Assembly (NCBI RefSeq): GCF_003116095.1
Contig: NZ_LGRA01000013.1
Span: 418,545-482,544 of the forward strand
Direction of reading: 5' to 3'
DNA from: Azospirillum sp. TSO35-2
Lineage (GTDB): Bacteria > Pseudomonadota > Alphaproteobacteria > Azospirillales > Azospirillaceae
DNA: 64,000 nucleotides
In this document: in pieces, positions 1 through 9,531 of the stretch
Numbering within the stretch: the first letter of the stretch is position 1
Layout: every line of letters starts with the position of its first letter
Program-made: the position numbers and the translations under genes
The notes under the pieces: generated by a model
The model's input: the letters and a program-made list of their open reading frames with translations, nothing else
What the model was told of the DNA's origin: nothing
The model's database searches: none

Positions 1-1
1 T

Positions 2-835
2 GACGACGCCGAGGCGCTGCGCGGCCATGTCCGGCCGGGGCGGCGCGTGCTGGTCGTCGGCGGCGGCGTCATCGGGCTGGAGGTCGCGGCCAGCGTGGTC
101 GCCATGGGCGGGGTGGTGACGGTGATCGAGCGCGGCGACCGGCTGATGGCCCGCGCCGCGCCGCCGCCCCTGGCCGAGGAGCTGCTGGCGCTGCACCGCG
201 ACCGGGGCGTCGCCGTTGCCTTCGGCTGCGATCTGACCGAGGCGGTGACGGCGGCGAACGGCGACATCGTCCTGACCGCCGCCGACGGCCGCCGCTTCAC
301 CGGCGATCTGGTGGTCTACGGCGTCGGCGTCGAGCTGAACGTGGAGCTGGCGGTGTCGGCCGGCCTCTACATCGATGACGGCATCGTCGTCGACGAATGG
401 GGCCGCACCAGCCACCCCGACATCTACGCCGCCGGCGACGTGGCCCGCCAATGGCACCCGCATCTGAAGGCGTTCCGCCGCTACGAGACCTGGGCCAACG
501 CCCAGAACCAGGGGGCGGGCGTGGCGCGGGCGATGGCGACCGGCGAGCCCTGCGGCTTCGAGGTGCCGTGGTATTGGACCGACCAGTACGGCATCAACAT
601 CCAGGTCGCCGGCGCCTGCGACGCCGAGTCCTGGATCCTGCGCGGCGAGCGGAGCAGCGGGCGCTACACCCTGTTCGGGCTCACCGACGGAACGGTGACG
701 GGGGCGGTGACGGTCAACAACGGCCGCGACATGCGGCCGGCCCGTGCCCTGATCGCCGCCGCGGCGCCGGTCGACCCCGCTTGGCTCGCCGATCCCGGAC
801 AGCCCCTGCGGGCTCCGGCTCCCCGCGCCGCCTGA
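2..835 (+). CDS. NAD(P)/FAD-dependent oxidoreductase, ferredoxin-reductase type (5' partial)
   Basis: The reading frame is already open at base 2, so the N-terminus (the FAD-binding Rossmann fold) lies outside the window. What remains starts just before a second dinucleotide-binding motif (VVGGGVIGLEVA), expected for NAD(P)H, and includes the FAD-contacting IYAAGDVA motif. The C-terminal part (about the last 85 residues) resembles the reductase C-terminal domain of BphA4-type rubredoxin/ferredoxin reductases. Such proteins pass electrons from NADH to a ferredoxin serving an oxygenase or P450. The partner is not visible, and the genes just downstream (DUF485, ActP) do not reveal the substrate. 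Family call is good; electron acceptor unknown. Confidence 0.85.
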   Translation, partial: DDAEALRGHVRPGRRVLVVGGGVIGLEVAASVVAMGGVVTVIERGDRLMARAAPPPLAEELLALHRDRGVAVAFGCDLTEAVTAANGDIVLTAADGRRFTGDLVVYGVGVELNVELAVSAGLYIDDGIVVDEWGRTSHPDIYAAGDVARQWHPHLKAFRRYETWANAQNQGAGVARAMATGEPCGFEVPWYWTDQYGINIQVAGACDAESWILRGERSSGRYTLFGLTDGTVTGAVTVNNGRDMRPARALIAAAAPVDPAWLADPGQPLRAPAPRAA

Positions 836-880
836 CGAACCGCGTTCCAACAAGAAAAATCCCAGAGGAGGCACGCCTGC

Positions 881-1189
881 ATGGATGAGGCTTTGCGCAA
901 GAAGATCCTGGCCAACCCGAAATACCAGCGCCTGATCTCGCACCGGACCGGGCTGGCCCGGCGGCTGTCGGCGGCGATGATCGTCGTCTATTACGGCTAC
1001 ATCCTGGCGGTGGCACTGCTGCCCCAGCAGATGGGCGCCCCCGTCTTCGAGGGCGGGGTCACTTCGCTGGGCTTTCCCGCCGGGGTCGGGGTGATCGTGA
1101 TCGCCGTGCTGCTGACCGGCGTCTACGTGTTCCAGGCCAACCGCCGCTTCGATCCCCTGATCCGCGAGATCGTCGAGGAGGCCCGGTGA
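881..1189 (+). CDS. DUF485 small inner-membrane protein
   Basis: 102 residues with two hydrophobic segments (about residues 28-50 and 62-85), the usual size and topology of DUF485 proteins (E. coli YjcH). These are almost always encoded directly before a sodium:solute symporter of the ActP type, as here. A strong Shine-Dalgarno (GAGGAGG) precedes the ATG. The stop codon overlaps the start of the next gene (TGATG), so the two are translationally coupled. The molecular role of DUF485 is not established; a helper or assembly role for the permease is inference from conserved pairing. Confidence 0.9.
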   Translation: MDEALRKKILANPKYQRLISHRTGLARRLSAAMIVVYYGYILAVALLPQQMGAPVFEGGVTSLGFPAGVGVIVIAVLLTGVYVFQANRRFDPLIREIVEEAR

Positions 1190-2871
1190 TGCGCCGCATT
1201 TCCCTGACGGCCGGCGTCGCGGCAACCGCCGCCGCGATCGGTCCCGCCCCCGTCCTGGCGGCGGGCGCGCTGGACGGACCGGTGACCAAACAGGCCACCA
1301 ACGTCACCGCCATCGTGATGTTCATCGCCTTCGTCCTGGCCACCCTGGCGCTGACATGGTGGGCGGCGCGGCGCACCCGCTCGGCCGCCGACTTCTACAC
1401 GGCGGGCGGCGGCATCACCGGGTTCCAGAACGGGCTGGCCATCGCCGGCGACTACATGTCCGCCGCCTCCTTTCTCGGCATCGTCGCCCTGGTCTATTCG
1501 TCGGGCTATGACGGGCTGATCTATTCGGTCGGCGTGCTGGCGGGCTGGCCGATCATCCTGTTCCTGATCGCCGAGCCGCTGCGCAACCTCGGGCGCTTCT
1601 CCTTTGTCGACGTGCTGTCCCACCGGCTGACCGAGCGGCCGATCCGGCTGTTCGCCGCCTGCAGCTCGCTGACCGTGGTCGCCTTCTACCTGATCGCCCA
1701 GATGGTCGGGGCCGGCCAGCTGATCCAGTTGCTGTTCGGGCTCGACTATCTGTACGCCGTGGTTCTGGTCGGGGTTCTGATGATCCTCTACGTCACCTTC
1801 GGCGGCATGCTGGCGACCACCTGGGTGCAGATCACCAAGGCGGTCCTGCTGCTGTGCGGCGCCACCTTCATGGCGGTCAGCGTGCTGGCGGCCTTCGGCT
1901 TCAGCCTGGATGCCCTGTTCGCCCGCGCCATCGCGATCAAGGGCAGCACCCGCATCATGATGCCGGGCAACTTCGTCAAGGACCCGCTGCAGACGATCTC
2001 GCTCGGGTTGGCGCTGATGTTCGGCACCGCCGGCCTGCCCCACATCATGATGCGGTTCTTCACCGTGGCCGACCAGCAGGCGGCACGGAAATCGGTGTTC
2101 GTCGCCACCGGCTTCATCGGCTACTTCTACATCCTGACCTTCATCATCGGCTTCGGCGCCATCGTGATGATCGCCGGCAACGACAGCTACCTGCTGCGCG
2201 ACGCCAGCGGCGCCGTCACCGGGCTGCGCGGCGGCGGCAACATGGCGGCGATCCACCTGGCCCACGCCATCGGCGGCGACCTGTTCCTCGGCTTCATCTC
2301 GGCGGTGGCCTTCGCCACCATCCTGGCGGTGGTGTCGGGCCTGACCCTGTCGGGGGCGACCACCGTGTCCTACGATCTCTATTCGCGTCTGGTCCGCAAG
2401 GGGCAGGCCGACGAGGTGGCGGAGATGCGGGTGTCGCGGATCGCCACCATCACGCTGGGCGTGCTGGCCGTCGGGCTGGGCATCCTGTTCGAGAAGCAGA
2501 ACATCGCCTTCATGGTCGGGCTGGCCTTCGCCATCGCCGCCAGCGCCAACTTCCCCGTGCTGATCCTCGCCATGTTCTGGCGCGGCCTGACCACGCGGGG
2601 GGCGGTGGCCGGCGGCACGGCCGGCCTCGTCACCGCGGTCGGGCTGACCATCCTGGGGCCCGGGATTTGGGTGAAGGTGCTGGGCTTCGCCCAACCGGTC
2701 TTCGCCTGGGACACGCCGGCCCTGATCTCCATGCCGGTGGCCTTCGCCGTCATCGGGCTGGTGTCGCGGTTCGATCGCAGCGTCGACCGGGCCGCCGAGG
2801 ACGACGTCTTCGAGGAGCAGTTCATCCGGTCCCAGATCGGCATCGGGGTGTCTTCCGCCCAATCCCACTGA
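1189..2871 (+). CDS. actP: Cation/acetate symporter, SSS family (ActP-like)
   Basis: 560 residues and about 13 membrane segments, matching the sodium:solute symporter family. After an N-terminal hydrophobic leader come SSS hallmarks such as [12 protein letters not shown] near residues 85-97. Together with the DUF485 gene before it, this is the classical acetate/short monocarboxylate uptake pair (ActP: acetate, glycolate, pyruvate). The ATG at 1189 is preferred over a GTG one codon earlier because it overlaps the upstream stop and sits about 6 nt after GGAGG. No acetyl-CoA synthetase gene is adjacent, so the exact substrate is unproven. The gene ends 19 bp from the convergent curlin gene. Confidence 0.88.
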   Translation: MRRISLTAGVAATAAAIGPAPVLAAGALDGPVTKQATNVTAIVMFIAFVLATLALTWWAARRTRSAADFYTAGGGITGFQNGLAIAGDYMSAASFLGIVALVYSSGYDGLIYSVGVLAGWPIILFLIAEPLRNLGRFSFVDVLSHRLTERPIRLFAACSSLTVVAFYLIAQMVGAGQLIQLLFGLDYLYAVVLVGVLMILYVTFGGMLATTWVQITKAVLLLCGATFMAVSVLAAFGFSLDALFARAIAIKGSTRIMMPGNFVKDPLQTISLGLALMFGTAGLPHIMMRFFTVADQQAARKSVFVATGFIGYFYILTFIIGFGAIVMIAGNDSYLLRDASGAVTGLRGGGNMAAIHLAHAIGGDLFLGFISAVAFATILAVVSGLTLSGATTVSYDLYSRLVRKGQADEVAEMRVSRIATITLGVLAVGLGILFEKQNIAFMVGLAFAIAASANFPVLILAMFWRGLTTRGAVAGGTAGLVTAVGLTILGPGIWVKVLGFAQPVFAWDTPALISMPVAFAVIGLVSRFDRSVDRAAEDDVFEEQFIRSQIGIGVSSAQSH

Positions 2872-2890
2872 CGGCGCCGTCGCGGGGCGG

Positions 2891-3508
2891 TCAGCGACCC
2901 GGCGCCTGGATCACCTTGATGTCCATGCCCGATCCATTCTGGATGATCCGGAAGCCCTGGCCGCCGTTGCGAATGGTGCTGTCGACGCTGTTGTTGCTGC
3001 CGGTCTGGGTCACCGAGAGGGTGCTGTTGCCGTCCTGGACCGTCGTCACCTCGTTGCGTGCGCCATCCTGGGTGTGGTCCGACCCGTTGTTCGAGCCGCG
3101 CTGGACGGTCGAGGACAGGTTGCCGCTGCCGCTTTGCCTCACGCTGGAGCGGTTCCCGGCGCCGGACTGCCTGATGGTCGCCAGGTTCGCGGCGCCGTCC
3201 TGGACCAGGGTCGTGTCGTTGCCGGAACCGGCCTGGGCGATCAGTCCGGCGTTGGTGCCGGTTTGGGTCATCGAGGCCCTCTGCCGCTGGCCGTACTGGA
3301 TGATGCTCGCGCTGTTGGCGCCGGACTGGACCTGTTCGGCCCGGAGGCTCGATCCGGTCTGCCGGATCTGCGCGGTGTTCGAACCGGTCTGCACCTGGCT
3401 GGTCCAGTTCCCCTCGCCGATCTGGTCGATGTAGGCGACGCTGCCGGCCGCGGCGGGAGGGGCCGCGGTCGCGAGCAGGGTAAGCACGGCGATGCCGGGA
3501 ACACGCAT
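2891..3508 (-). CDS. Curlin-repeat protein (minor/nucleator-type curli subunit)
   Basis: 205 residues with an N-terminal signal peptide (cleavage probably after AAAG near residue 22) followed by about fifteen degenerate curlin units with Q-x-G-x-x-N spacing, repeated every roughly 11 residues. The mature protein begins with the AYIDQ motif shared with the neighbouring larger curlin. It is the last gene of csgF-csgG-curlin-curlin. The repeats are less regular and richer in Arg/Ile/Val than in the larger curlin, and the C-terminus is basic (ends PGR), which suggests the nucleator (CsgB) role, but this is inference. A GGAGG sits 8 nt before the ATG. Confidence 0.85.
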   Translation of the reverse strand: MRVPGIAVLTLLATAAPPAAAGSVAYIDQIGEGNWTSQVQTGSNTAQIRQTGSSLRAEQVQSGANSASIIQYGQRQRASMTQTGTNAGLIAQAGSGNDTTLVQDGAANLATIRQSGAGNRSSVRQSGSGNLSSTVQRGSNNGSDHTQDGARNEVTTVQDGNSTLSVTQTGSNNSVDSTIRNGGQGFRIIQNGSGMDIKVIQAPGR

Positions 3509-3587
3509 GGCGCGCCTCCAGATTGGAGTGCCGGATTAGGACGGAGGTGGAGTGCCTCTCCACCTCCGAACGTCGGTGTCGGTCAGG

Positions 3588-4550
3588 TCACCGCTGGATC
3601 TGCGTGTTGCGGTTGCCGGTGCCGTCCTGCCGGGCGCCGGCGATGTTGCCGTTGCCGGTCTGCGACTGGGTGGAGCGGTTGTCGGCGCCGTTCTGATACA
3701 GCGAGGCGGTGTTGAGGTTGCCGCGCTGGGTCTGTTCGCCGTAGTTGCTGGTGTCGGTGCTGTACTGCTGGGCGTCGGCGCTGTTGCCGTTTCCGCTCTG
3801 ATCCTGCCGAAGGACGTTGTACAGCCCCTCCTGCCGCCCGGAGGCGGTGTTGCCCGTTCCGGTCTGCGTCTGGGTCACGCTGTTGAACGAGCCGGTCTGG
3901 CTGGCGGCCGCGCTGTTCCGATCGCCGTCCTGGGTCTGGCCAACGTTGTTGTTGACGCCGTTCTGGGCGATGCTGGCGCTTTGCATCCGTCCATTCCGCT
4001 GCGTCTGGGTCGCCTGGTTGCCGGTTTCGACCTGATCGATGTAGGCGCTGCTTCCGGTCGCGTTGGCCTGCGTTTGCGCCGCGTTGTTCTTTTTCCCCGA
4101 CTGACGCAGATCCATCGCGCTGTCCGCGCCCCCCGACTGGGCCTGCTCGGCGTGATTGGTGACGCCGGTCTGCGACGACCGGGCGCGGTTGTTGACGCCG
4201 CCCGCCGTGCTTGTCTGCACCAGGCTGTGGCCGGAACCGTCCTGGGCGGCGGAGAACCCGTTGCGCTGGCCGCCGGACTGCCGCTGGGAGACGTCGTTGT
4301 GGTCGCCGTTCTGCGAAGCGGCGGCCCGGTTCTTCGTCCCGCCGGTCTGGGAGACGGCGGTCTTGTTGGCAAAGCCCTTCTGGACGTTGCTGGTGACGTT
4401 GCCGGACCCTTTTTCCTGGGTCTGTTCGTTGATGTTGGAGACACCCGCCTGATCGATGTAGGCGGCATTTCCCGTCGATTGGGCGACGGCCGACGCCGAC
4501 GTCAAGGCGAGGGCTAACGCGGCGGCGGTGGAAAGGAAATAGGTCTTCAT
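3588..4550 (-). CDS. csgA: Major curlin-repeat amyloid subunit, apparently internally duplicated
   Basis: 320 residues: signal peptide (about 1-24, ending SAVAQ), then curlin repeats almost to the end, extremely rich in Q, N, G, S and T. The AYIDQ motif that marks the start of mature curlins occurs twice, near residues 30 and 155, so the protein looks like two curlin domains fused head to tail and is about twice the length of E. coli CsgA (151 aa). Such proteins are secreted through the CsgG pore and polymerise into extracellular amyloid fibres. The ATG at 4550 is chosen because it starts the signal peptide and has GGGGAAG upstream; the longer open frame before it is arginine-rich non-coding sequence. 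Confidence 0.87.
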   Translation of the reverse strand: MKTYFLSTAAALALALTSASAVAQSTGNAAYIDQAGVSNINEQTQEKGSGNVTSNVQKGFANKTAVSQTGGTKNRAAASQNGDHNDVSQRQSGGQRNGFSAAQDGSGHSLVQTSTAGGVNNRARSSQTGVTNHAEQAQSGGADSAMDLRQSGKKNNAAQTQANATGSSAYIDQVETGNQATQTQRNGRMQSASIAQNGVNNNVGQTQDGDRNSAAASQTGSFNSVTQTQTGTGNTASGRQEGLYNVLRQDQSGNGNSADAQQYSTDTSNYGEQTQRGNLNTASLYQNGADNRSTQSQTGNGNIAGARQDGTGNRNTQIQR

Positions 4551-4665
4551 GGCCTGCAGCTTCCCCGATTGTGTTGCGAAAAAGGCTTCCAATGAGCCTA
4601 ACGAATGGCGATCGTTCGATATGTGTTCTGTCGTGACGGCGCGTGCGTGAGACCTGCCGGCTGAT

Positions 4666-5739
4666 TCATCGGGCCGTCGGCGGATTGGGCGGCGCCGGCG
4701 GAAGAGAACCGCGGTTCGGCGTGGGCGGCAGGACATAGGTGGTGCCGTTTGACGGCGCCTGCGGCGATCCGACCGGCGGGACCATGCTGCGCTCTCCATC
4801 GGTGGCGGACCCGGTCGGCGTGCGGCTGGCTGGTGGCGGAACCGTGACGGGCTGCGGTTCGGCGCGCAGGTCCTCCGGCGTCGCCTGCATCCGCGTCCGC
4901 TCGACGATGCCGTCGCGCTCCTGGAGGTAGCGCTCGACGAAAGGCTGGGCTTCCGGGCCCCGGAACTCCCAATAGCCGTCGAGGGCGCCTTCCATGATCA
5001 GCGTGTAGACCGCCTTTTCGATCGCTTGCTTGACGGCCAGTTGAACCGGTTCGTTGGTGGTGATGCCGCCCTCGATCTCCAGCAATTTGTTGAAGCCGAC
5101 GTAGCGGAAGGCATCGCCATGCAAAAGCACGGAGTAGACGGTCTTCGTGGTGTTGACGCTCTTGAGCACTTCGCCGTTCTGCACGGAGACGGCGCGCAGA
5201 TAGACGGTGACCGTGTCCCGCCGGTACTGGGTATCCCCGCCGACCCCGAGGAAGCGGGCCCCGAAGCCCCCCGTCAACGTGTTGCTGTCGTACCCGACGA
5301 TCCCACCCTCCAGGAGAATGCCGGCGTAGGTGAGGGGAGGGAGAGTCTGCGCCCCACCGCCATAGGTCTCGCGCATCGAGCGAATGATCTGGCGCTCCTG
5401 GAGCAGGGCCGGAAGGCCGCGCCGTTCAGCGACCCGGAACCAGGAACGCCGTCCGGCCCGTTCCAGCGCGTTGACCAGGATCGTCGCGCCGCCTTGGGTC
5501 ACGGCGCGGCTGTATTCGGAAAAGGTCTCGTTCGGCTTGTTCTGTCCGGTCTGGTCTTCGAAATTGTAGACCGCGACCGTCAACTGCCGAACCGGCGGCG
5601 GCAACGCCAGCAGGTCGTCCAGCATGGCCGTCTTCGGTTCCAGGCGCGGGGTTTCGGAAAAGGCGGTTTCCGGGCGCGTCGCTGAGCAGGCGCCGAGGAG
5701 GAGGCAGGCGCCGGCCAGGAACAGGGGGAGGATGCGCAT
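4666..5739 (-). CDS. csgG: Curli secretion channel lipoprotein CsgG
   Basis: 357 residues. The N-terminus is a lipoprotein signal with lipobox LGAC (acylated Cys18). The body carries CsgG family features: VAVYNFEDQTGQ near residue 55, SRAVTQGGATILVNAL near 82-97, and a GYDSNTLTGGFGARFLGVG segment typical of the transmembrane beta-hairpin region. CsgG forms the nonameric outer-membrane pore that exports curlins. Compared with E. coli CsgG (277 aa) it has a C-terminal extension of some 80 residues rich in Pro/Thr/Ser, function unknown. It lies between csgF and the curlins, same strand. Confidence 0.92.
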   Translation of the reverse strand: MRILPLFLAGACLLLGACSATRPETAFSETPRLEPKTAMLDDLLALPPPVRQLTVAVYNFEDQTGQNKPNETFSEYSRAVTQGGATILVNALERAGRRSWFRVAERRGLPALLQERQIIRSMRETYGGGAQTLPPLTYAGILLEGGIVGYDSNTLTGGFGARFLGVGGDTQYRRDTVTVYLRAVSVQNGEVLKSVNTTKTVYSVLLHGDAFRYVGFNKLLEIEGGITTNEPVQLAVKQAIEKAVYTLIMEGALDGYWEFRGPEAQPFVERYLQERDGIVERTRMQATPEDLRAEPQPVTVPPPASRTPTGSATDGERSMVPPVGSPQAPSNGTTYVLPPTPNRGSLPPAPPNPPTAR

Positions 5740-5829
5740 GTGGTCCGTCCGCGAAGAAGCCGAGCACAGGGCATCCGTTCCGGACCGGGGGTCAGGAACG
5801 GTTGCCGCACCAACGGGAAGAACCGACGC

Positions 5830-6273
5830 TCAGTAGGACGGGGTCGGGATTTGGATGACGGTCTTGCCGCCAGTCGAGCTGTCCGTGATGGTGACCGACG
5901 TCGCCCCTCCGGTCTTGGCGAAATCGACCGTCGTGCTGCCGATGACGAAACGCCCGGAATCCCTGGCGTTTTCCCCATAGATCTGGTCGGCGATCTGGGA
6001 GGAGATCCGGCTGAGCAGGCTGCTTTGAATGACCCGCTCGAATTCCTTCGAGGGGTCCGACTGCGAAAGAAGGCCGCTGTTGTTGCTCGGCTTTTCGAAT
6101 TTGTTGTTGGAATTGGCGATGCCGAGAAGATGGTCGCTGTAGAACGGGTTGCCGCCGAACGACGGGTTTCTGGGCGTGTAGACCAGCTCGCCGGCGCACG
6201 CCGGTCCGCCTGGGATTTGCCATAAGGAGGCCGCGGCGAACGACAGCGCGGCCATGACCAAGCATCTTTGCAT
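5830..6273 (-). CDS. csgF: Curli assembly factor CsgF
   Basis: 147 residues, close to the family's usual 138. A cleavable signal peptide (about 1-27, ending ACA-GE) is followed by the conserved CsgF N-terminal motif (LVYTPRNPSFGGNPF) that inserts into the CsgG pore, then an Asn/Ser-rich linker and a C-terminal beta-rich domain. CsgF acts at the cell surface to couple CsgG export to nucleated curlin polymerisation. First gene of the reverse-strand operon, with an AAAGGAGC ribosome-binding site. No csgE, csgC or csgD homologue is visible in the window. Confidence 0.92.
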   Translation of the reverse strand: MQRCLVMAALSFAAASLWQIPGGPACAGELVYTPRNPSFGGNPFYSDHLLGIANSNNKFEKPSNNSGLLSQSDPSKEFERVIQSSLLSRISSQIADQIYGENARDSGRFVIGSTTVDFAKTGGATSVTITDSSTGGKTVIQIPTPSY

Positions 6274-6647
6274 GCCGGCTTGCTCCTTTTAGACTTGGCT
6301 TATATTCGATGCACCCAAACGGTATCGCGGGTGGGCGCCTTGAGTAACTTTCCGAGTGCCAAGCGCCAACTCAGGTGAGGCTATTTGAGCAATCGTCTGA
6401 AATAAATTGCGGATGAGGATAGTTTTGCTTCTACCCACAAAGCAGAGATGCAGCGGGCTGGTGTAATCCGAGGGGTCTTTACTGCAAATTCGGAGCAGAT
6501 GCCAGCGGAGGCGCGGCTGCTTTGGGATGGGCCGCACAACCAAAAGGTCGGGCGGCGGGCCGCTCGCCTCACCTTTCGGATTCGCCGGCCGGCGGGCGAG
6601 CGGCATGCGCCCGCTCGGGCCGGCCGAGCGGGTCGGGTCGGGAGCGG
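6274..6647. other. Intergenic region upstream of csgF, downstream of the Mo hydroxylase operon
   Basis: 374 bp without a convincing gene; lower GC than its surroundings between about 6285 and 6480. It must hold the curli operon promoter (reverse strand) and the end of the molybdenum hydroxylase transcript (also reverse strand, ending at 6648). A TATAAG-like -10 is seen on the reverse strand near 6300, but no well-spaced -35, so I do not call a promoter. Confidence 0.5.
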
Positions 6648-9038
6648 TCAGTCGGCGAGATGGGGGTGCAGGGCGCGCAGGATCTTTTCCGGGGTGATCG
6701 GCTGCGACGTCAGGCGGACGGCGAACGGCCGCAGGGCGTCGTTGATCGCGTTCATGACCGCCGCCGGCGCCCCGGCCGTCCCGGCCTCGCCGGCGCCCTT
6801 GGCGCCCAGTTCGGACGAGCGCGTCGGCGTTTCGACGTGGGCGACCTCGATGTCCGGCATCTCGCCGGCCATCGGGACCAGATAGTCGGCCATGCTGCCG
6901 TTGCGGAGCAGGCCGTTCTCGTCATACAGGCATTCCTCGAACAGCACGCCGCCCAGCCCCTGCACGACGGCGCCGCGGATCTGCTCGTCGACCAGCAGGG
7001 GATTGATCACCCGGCCGCAATCCTCGACCACCCAGTGCTTGAGCAGCGTCACGACGCCGGTCTCCACATCCACCTCGACATGGGAAACCTGGATGCCGTT
7101 GGTGAAGATGAAGGGATAGTCGCGCTGGGCGTAATGGCGCGTCACCACCAGTTCCGGCTGGAAGCCCGCGGGCAGCAGGTCCGGGCGGAAATGGGCGAGG
7201 CGGCCCAGCTCGGCCACATCCATCAGCGGGACACCCTCGGCGGTGTCGATCACCGCGCCGCCGGCGATGCGCAGCCGCTCCACCGGAAGCTCCAGGTGGA
7301 CGGCGGCGAACTCCAGCAGGTTGGCGCGCAACTGCCGGCTGGCCTGGAGCACCGCCTCGCCGCCGATCCCGGCCCCGCGCGACGCCCAGGTGCCGCCGCC
7401 ATAGGGGGTGGCGGCGGTGTCGCCGGTCAGCACCCGGACCCGGTCCATCGGCACCCCGACCTCGTCGGCGACGATCTGGGCGAAGATGGTCTCGGTGCCC
7501 TGGCCCTGTTCGCCGACGCCGCTGGCGCAATGGACGATTCCGGTCGGATCCAGCCGGACGGTGGCGCCGTCCTGCGAGGCGATGCGCGCGCCGCCGGTGC
7601 CGTAGAAGGCGGCGCCGGGGTTGGTCAGCTCGATCAGCACGGCGATGCCGATGCCGCGATGGATGCCCCGGGCGCGCCGCTCGGCCTGGTCGCGGCGCAG
7701 GGCGGCGAAATCCACCATCTCCTCCAGCCGGGCGAGGCAGCGCTGGTGGGACAGGCTCTCCAGCAGGATGCCCGACGCTCCCTTGCGGGGGAAACTGTCG
7801 TCGGCCATCAGGTTGCGCCGGCGCAGTTCCAACGGATCGATCCCCAGCGTCGCCGCGGCCAGATCGACGATCCCCTCGGTCACGGCGCAGGCCACGGGAT
7901 GGCCGACGCCGCGGTACTGGCTGGTCTGCACCTTGTTCTGGAACACGACGTCCAGGGTGGCGCGGTAGTGGGGATGGTCGTAGGGGCCGCCGCACAGGTT
8001 GATGACCTGGTTGCCCTCCACCGCGCTGGTGCGGGGATACATGGAATAGGGGCCGACGCCGGTCAGGTCGGCGATGTCGAAGCCCAGGAAGCGGCCGTCG
8101 CGGGTCAGCGCCAGCCGGGCCTTGACCCGGTGTTCGCGGGCGTGGATGTCGGTGACGAAGGACTCCAGCCGGTCGGCGACGAACTTGACCGGCCGTCCCA
8201 GCAGCACCGACAGGGCGACGGTGGCGAAATCGTCGGCGTAGGCGTGGACCTTGAGGCCGAACGACCCGCCGACGTCCTTGCAGAGCACCCGGACGTCCGC
8301 CTCGGGGATGCCCATCAGCCGGGCGTAGAGGTCGCCCATCATGTGGGGGGCCTGATGGGAATGGTGGACGGTCAGGCGCCGTTCGGCCGGGTTGAAGTCG
8401 GCCAGGACCGAGCGGGGTTCCAGGGTGACGCCGGTGTGGCGCCCGAACTCGTAGGTTTCCTCCACCACGACGTCCGCGGCGGCGAAGACGGCGTCCACGC
8501 CGCCGCTGTCGATCTCCCGGTGGAAGCAGAGGTTGCTGCCGAGATCGGGGTGGATCACCGGCGTCCCGGGCTCCAGGGCGCTGTCCATCCGCGTCACCGC
8601 CGGCAGCACCTCCCACTCCACCTGGATCGCCTGCAGGGCGTCCTCGGCCTCGGCGCGGGTCTGCGCCACCACCGCCACCACCGCCTCCCCCTGCCAGCAG
8701 GCGCGGTCGACGGCCATGGCGTGCTGCGGCGGCGACCGCATGCCGGCCAGATGCGACAGCGTGCCGACGAAGGGCGCGCAGGTTTCCGCCAGCTGGCGGC
8801 CATCGACGACGGCGACCACCCCCGGCAGGTCCAGCGCCGCGGCGGCATCGATCCGCAGGATGCGGGCGTGGGCGTGGGGGCTGCGCAGATAGGCGACATG
8901 GACCATGCGCGGCAGCTCGACATCGTCGACATAGGTGCCCCGTCCCTCCACCAGACGGCGGGCGTTGGGGCGCGACACGCCGCGGCCGACGAAGGGCTCG
9001 ACGGTGGTGGCGGCGGGGTGTGGTGCGATCTTATTCAT
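6648..9038 (-). CDS. Molybdenum hydroxylase large subunit (CoxL/XdhB-like)
   Basis: 796 residues, the normal size for the Mo-cofactor subunit of the xanthine oxidase/CO dehydrogenase family. It contains the family's N-terminal fold (GRGTYVDDVELP), the GGSFGLK cofactor motif, and a GxGEQGQG glycine loop. The active-site loop reads QYRGVGH instead of the AYRCSFR of true CO dehydrogenase, so it resembles form II/CoxL-like hydroxylases with unknown organic substrates. The start at 9038 is favoured over a GTG at 9056 because GGGGAC is correctly spaced; it overlaps the end of the iron-sulfur subunit by 8 bp. Last gene of coxG-mmsA-M-S-L. Confidence 0.88.
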   Translation of the reverse strand: MNKIAPHPAATTVEPFVGRGVSRPNARRLVEGRGTYVDDVELPRMVHVAYLRSPHAHARILRIDAAAALDLPGVVAVVDGRQLAETCAPFVGTLSHLAGMRSPPQHAMAVDRACWQGEAVVAVVAQTRAEAEDALQAIQVEWEVLPAVTRMDSALEPGTPVIHPDLGSNLCFHREIDSGGVDAVFAAADVVVEETYEFGRHTGVTLEPRSVLADFNPAERRLTVHHSHQAPHMMGDLYARLMGIPEADVRVLCKDVGGSFGLKVHAYADDFATVALSVLLGRPVKFVADRLESFVTDIHAREHRVKARLALTRDGRFLGFDIADLTGVGPYSMYPRTSAVEGNQVINLCGGPYDHPHYRATLDVVFQNKVQTSQYRGVGHPVACAVTEGIVDLAAATLGIDPLELRRRNLMADDSFPRKGASGILLESLSHQRCLARLEEMVDFAALRRDQAERRARGIHRGIGIAVLIELTNPGAAFYGTGGARIASQDGATVRLDPTGIVHCASGVGEQGQGTETIFAQIVADEVGVPMDRVRVLTGDTAATPYGGGTWASRGAGIGGEAVLQASRQLRANLLEFAAVHLELPVERLRIAGGAVIDTAEGVPLMDVAELGRLAHFRPDLLPAGFQPELVVTRHYAQRDYPFIFTNGIQVSHVEVDVETGVVTLLKHWVVEDCGRVINPLLVDEQIRGAVVQGLGGVLFEECLYDENGLLRNGSMADYLVPMAGEMPDIEVAHVETPTRSSELGAKGAGEAGTAGAPAAVMNAINDALRPFAVRLTSQPITPEKILRALHPHLAD

Positions 9039-9531
9039 GGCGGTGTCCCCGTCCACCGGATCGGCGCTGCCGGCCCACGGTTTCGATGGCGTCGACGACG
9101 GCGTGGTAGCCGGTGCAGCGGCAGTAGTTGCCGGAAATATGGTCGCGGATGCGCGCGCGGTCGGCCTCGGGCTCGGCCTGCAGCAGGGCGTCGGCGGTCA
9201 GCAGCAGGCCCGCGGTGCAGAAGCCGCATTGCAGGGCGTTGCGCTCCAGGAAGGCGTCCTGGAGGTCGCGGAGCGCACCGCTTTCGGACTTGCCCTCGAT
9301 GGTTTCCACCATGGCGCCGTCGGCCTGGACGGCCAGCGTCAGGCAGGAGCGCACGATCTCGTCGTCCACCACCACCGTGCAGGCGCCGCACACCCCATGC
9401 TCGCAGCCGAGATGGGTGCCCTTCAGCCCCAGCTCCTCGCGCAGGAAGTCGCCGAGATGCAGGCGCGGCTCGATCCAGCGCTCGCACACCATGCCGTTGA
9501 CGGTCATGTTGACCAGGATCTTGTCGGTCAC
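9031..9531 (-). CDS. Molybdenum hydroxylase [2Fe-2S] subunit (CoxS-like)
   Basis: 166 residues with both [2Fe-2S] centres: the plant-type cluster GCEHGVCGACTV...C near residues 45-65 and the helical-domain cluster CGFC...CRCTG further on. It carries electrons from the Mo site to FAD. The start is GTG: the sequence GTGA overlaps the stop of the upstream FAD subunit by 4 bp, giving coupling, and the N-terminus then matches the family (TVNG near residue 10). No Tat or Sec signal, so the complex should be cytoplasmic. Confidence 0.9.
   Translation of the reverse strand: MTDKILVNMTVNGMVCERWIEPRLHLGDFLREELGLKGTHLGCEHGVCGACTVVVDDEIVRSCLTLAVQADGAMVETIEGKSESGALRDLQDAFLERNALQCGFCTAGLLLTADALLQAEPEADRARIRDHISGNYCRCTGYHAVVDAIETVGRQRRSGGRGHRHE

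Noticed and set aside
1123..2868. Long reverse-strand open frame over the acetate permease gene
   Set aside because: Asp/Gln/His-rich, no domain, exactly overlays a well-supported membrane transporter; a GC-driven artefact.
2891..4550. CRISPR-like or satellite repeats
   Set aside because: The periodicity is about 33 nt with variable sequence and stays in frame; it encodes curlin units. No identical repeats or spacers.
2891..6273. Holdfast attachment genes (hfaABD)
   Set aside because: The presence of a typical CsgF and Q-x-G-x-x-N curlins fits curli better than the hfa system, although HfaB is a CsgG relative.
6522..9500. Nearly 1000-codon open frame on the forward strand opposite the Mo hydroxylase genes
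   Set aside because: It is antisense to three clear enzyme subunits, has no ribosome-binding site or recognisable domain, and its His/Gly/Ala/Arg-rich composition is what a high-GC complementary strand gives.
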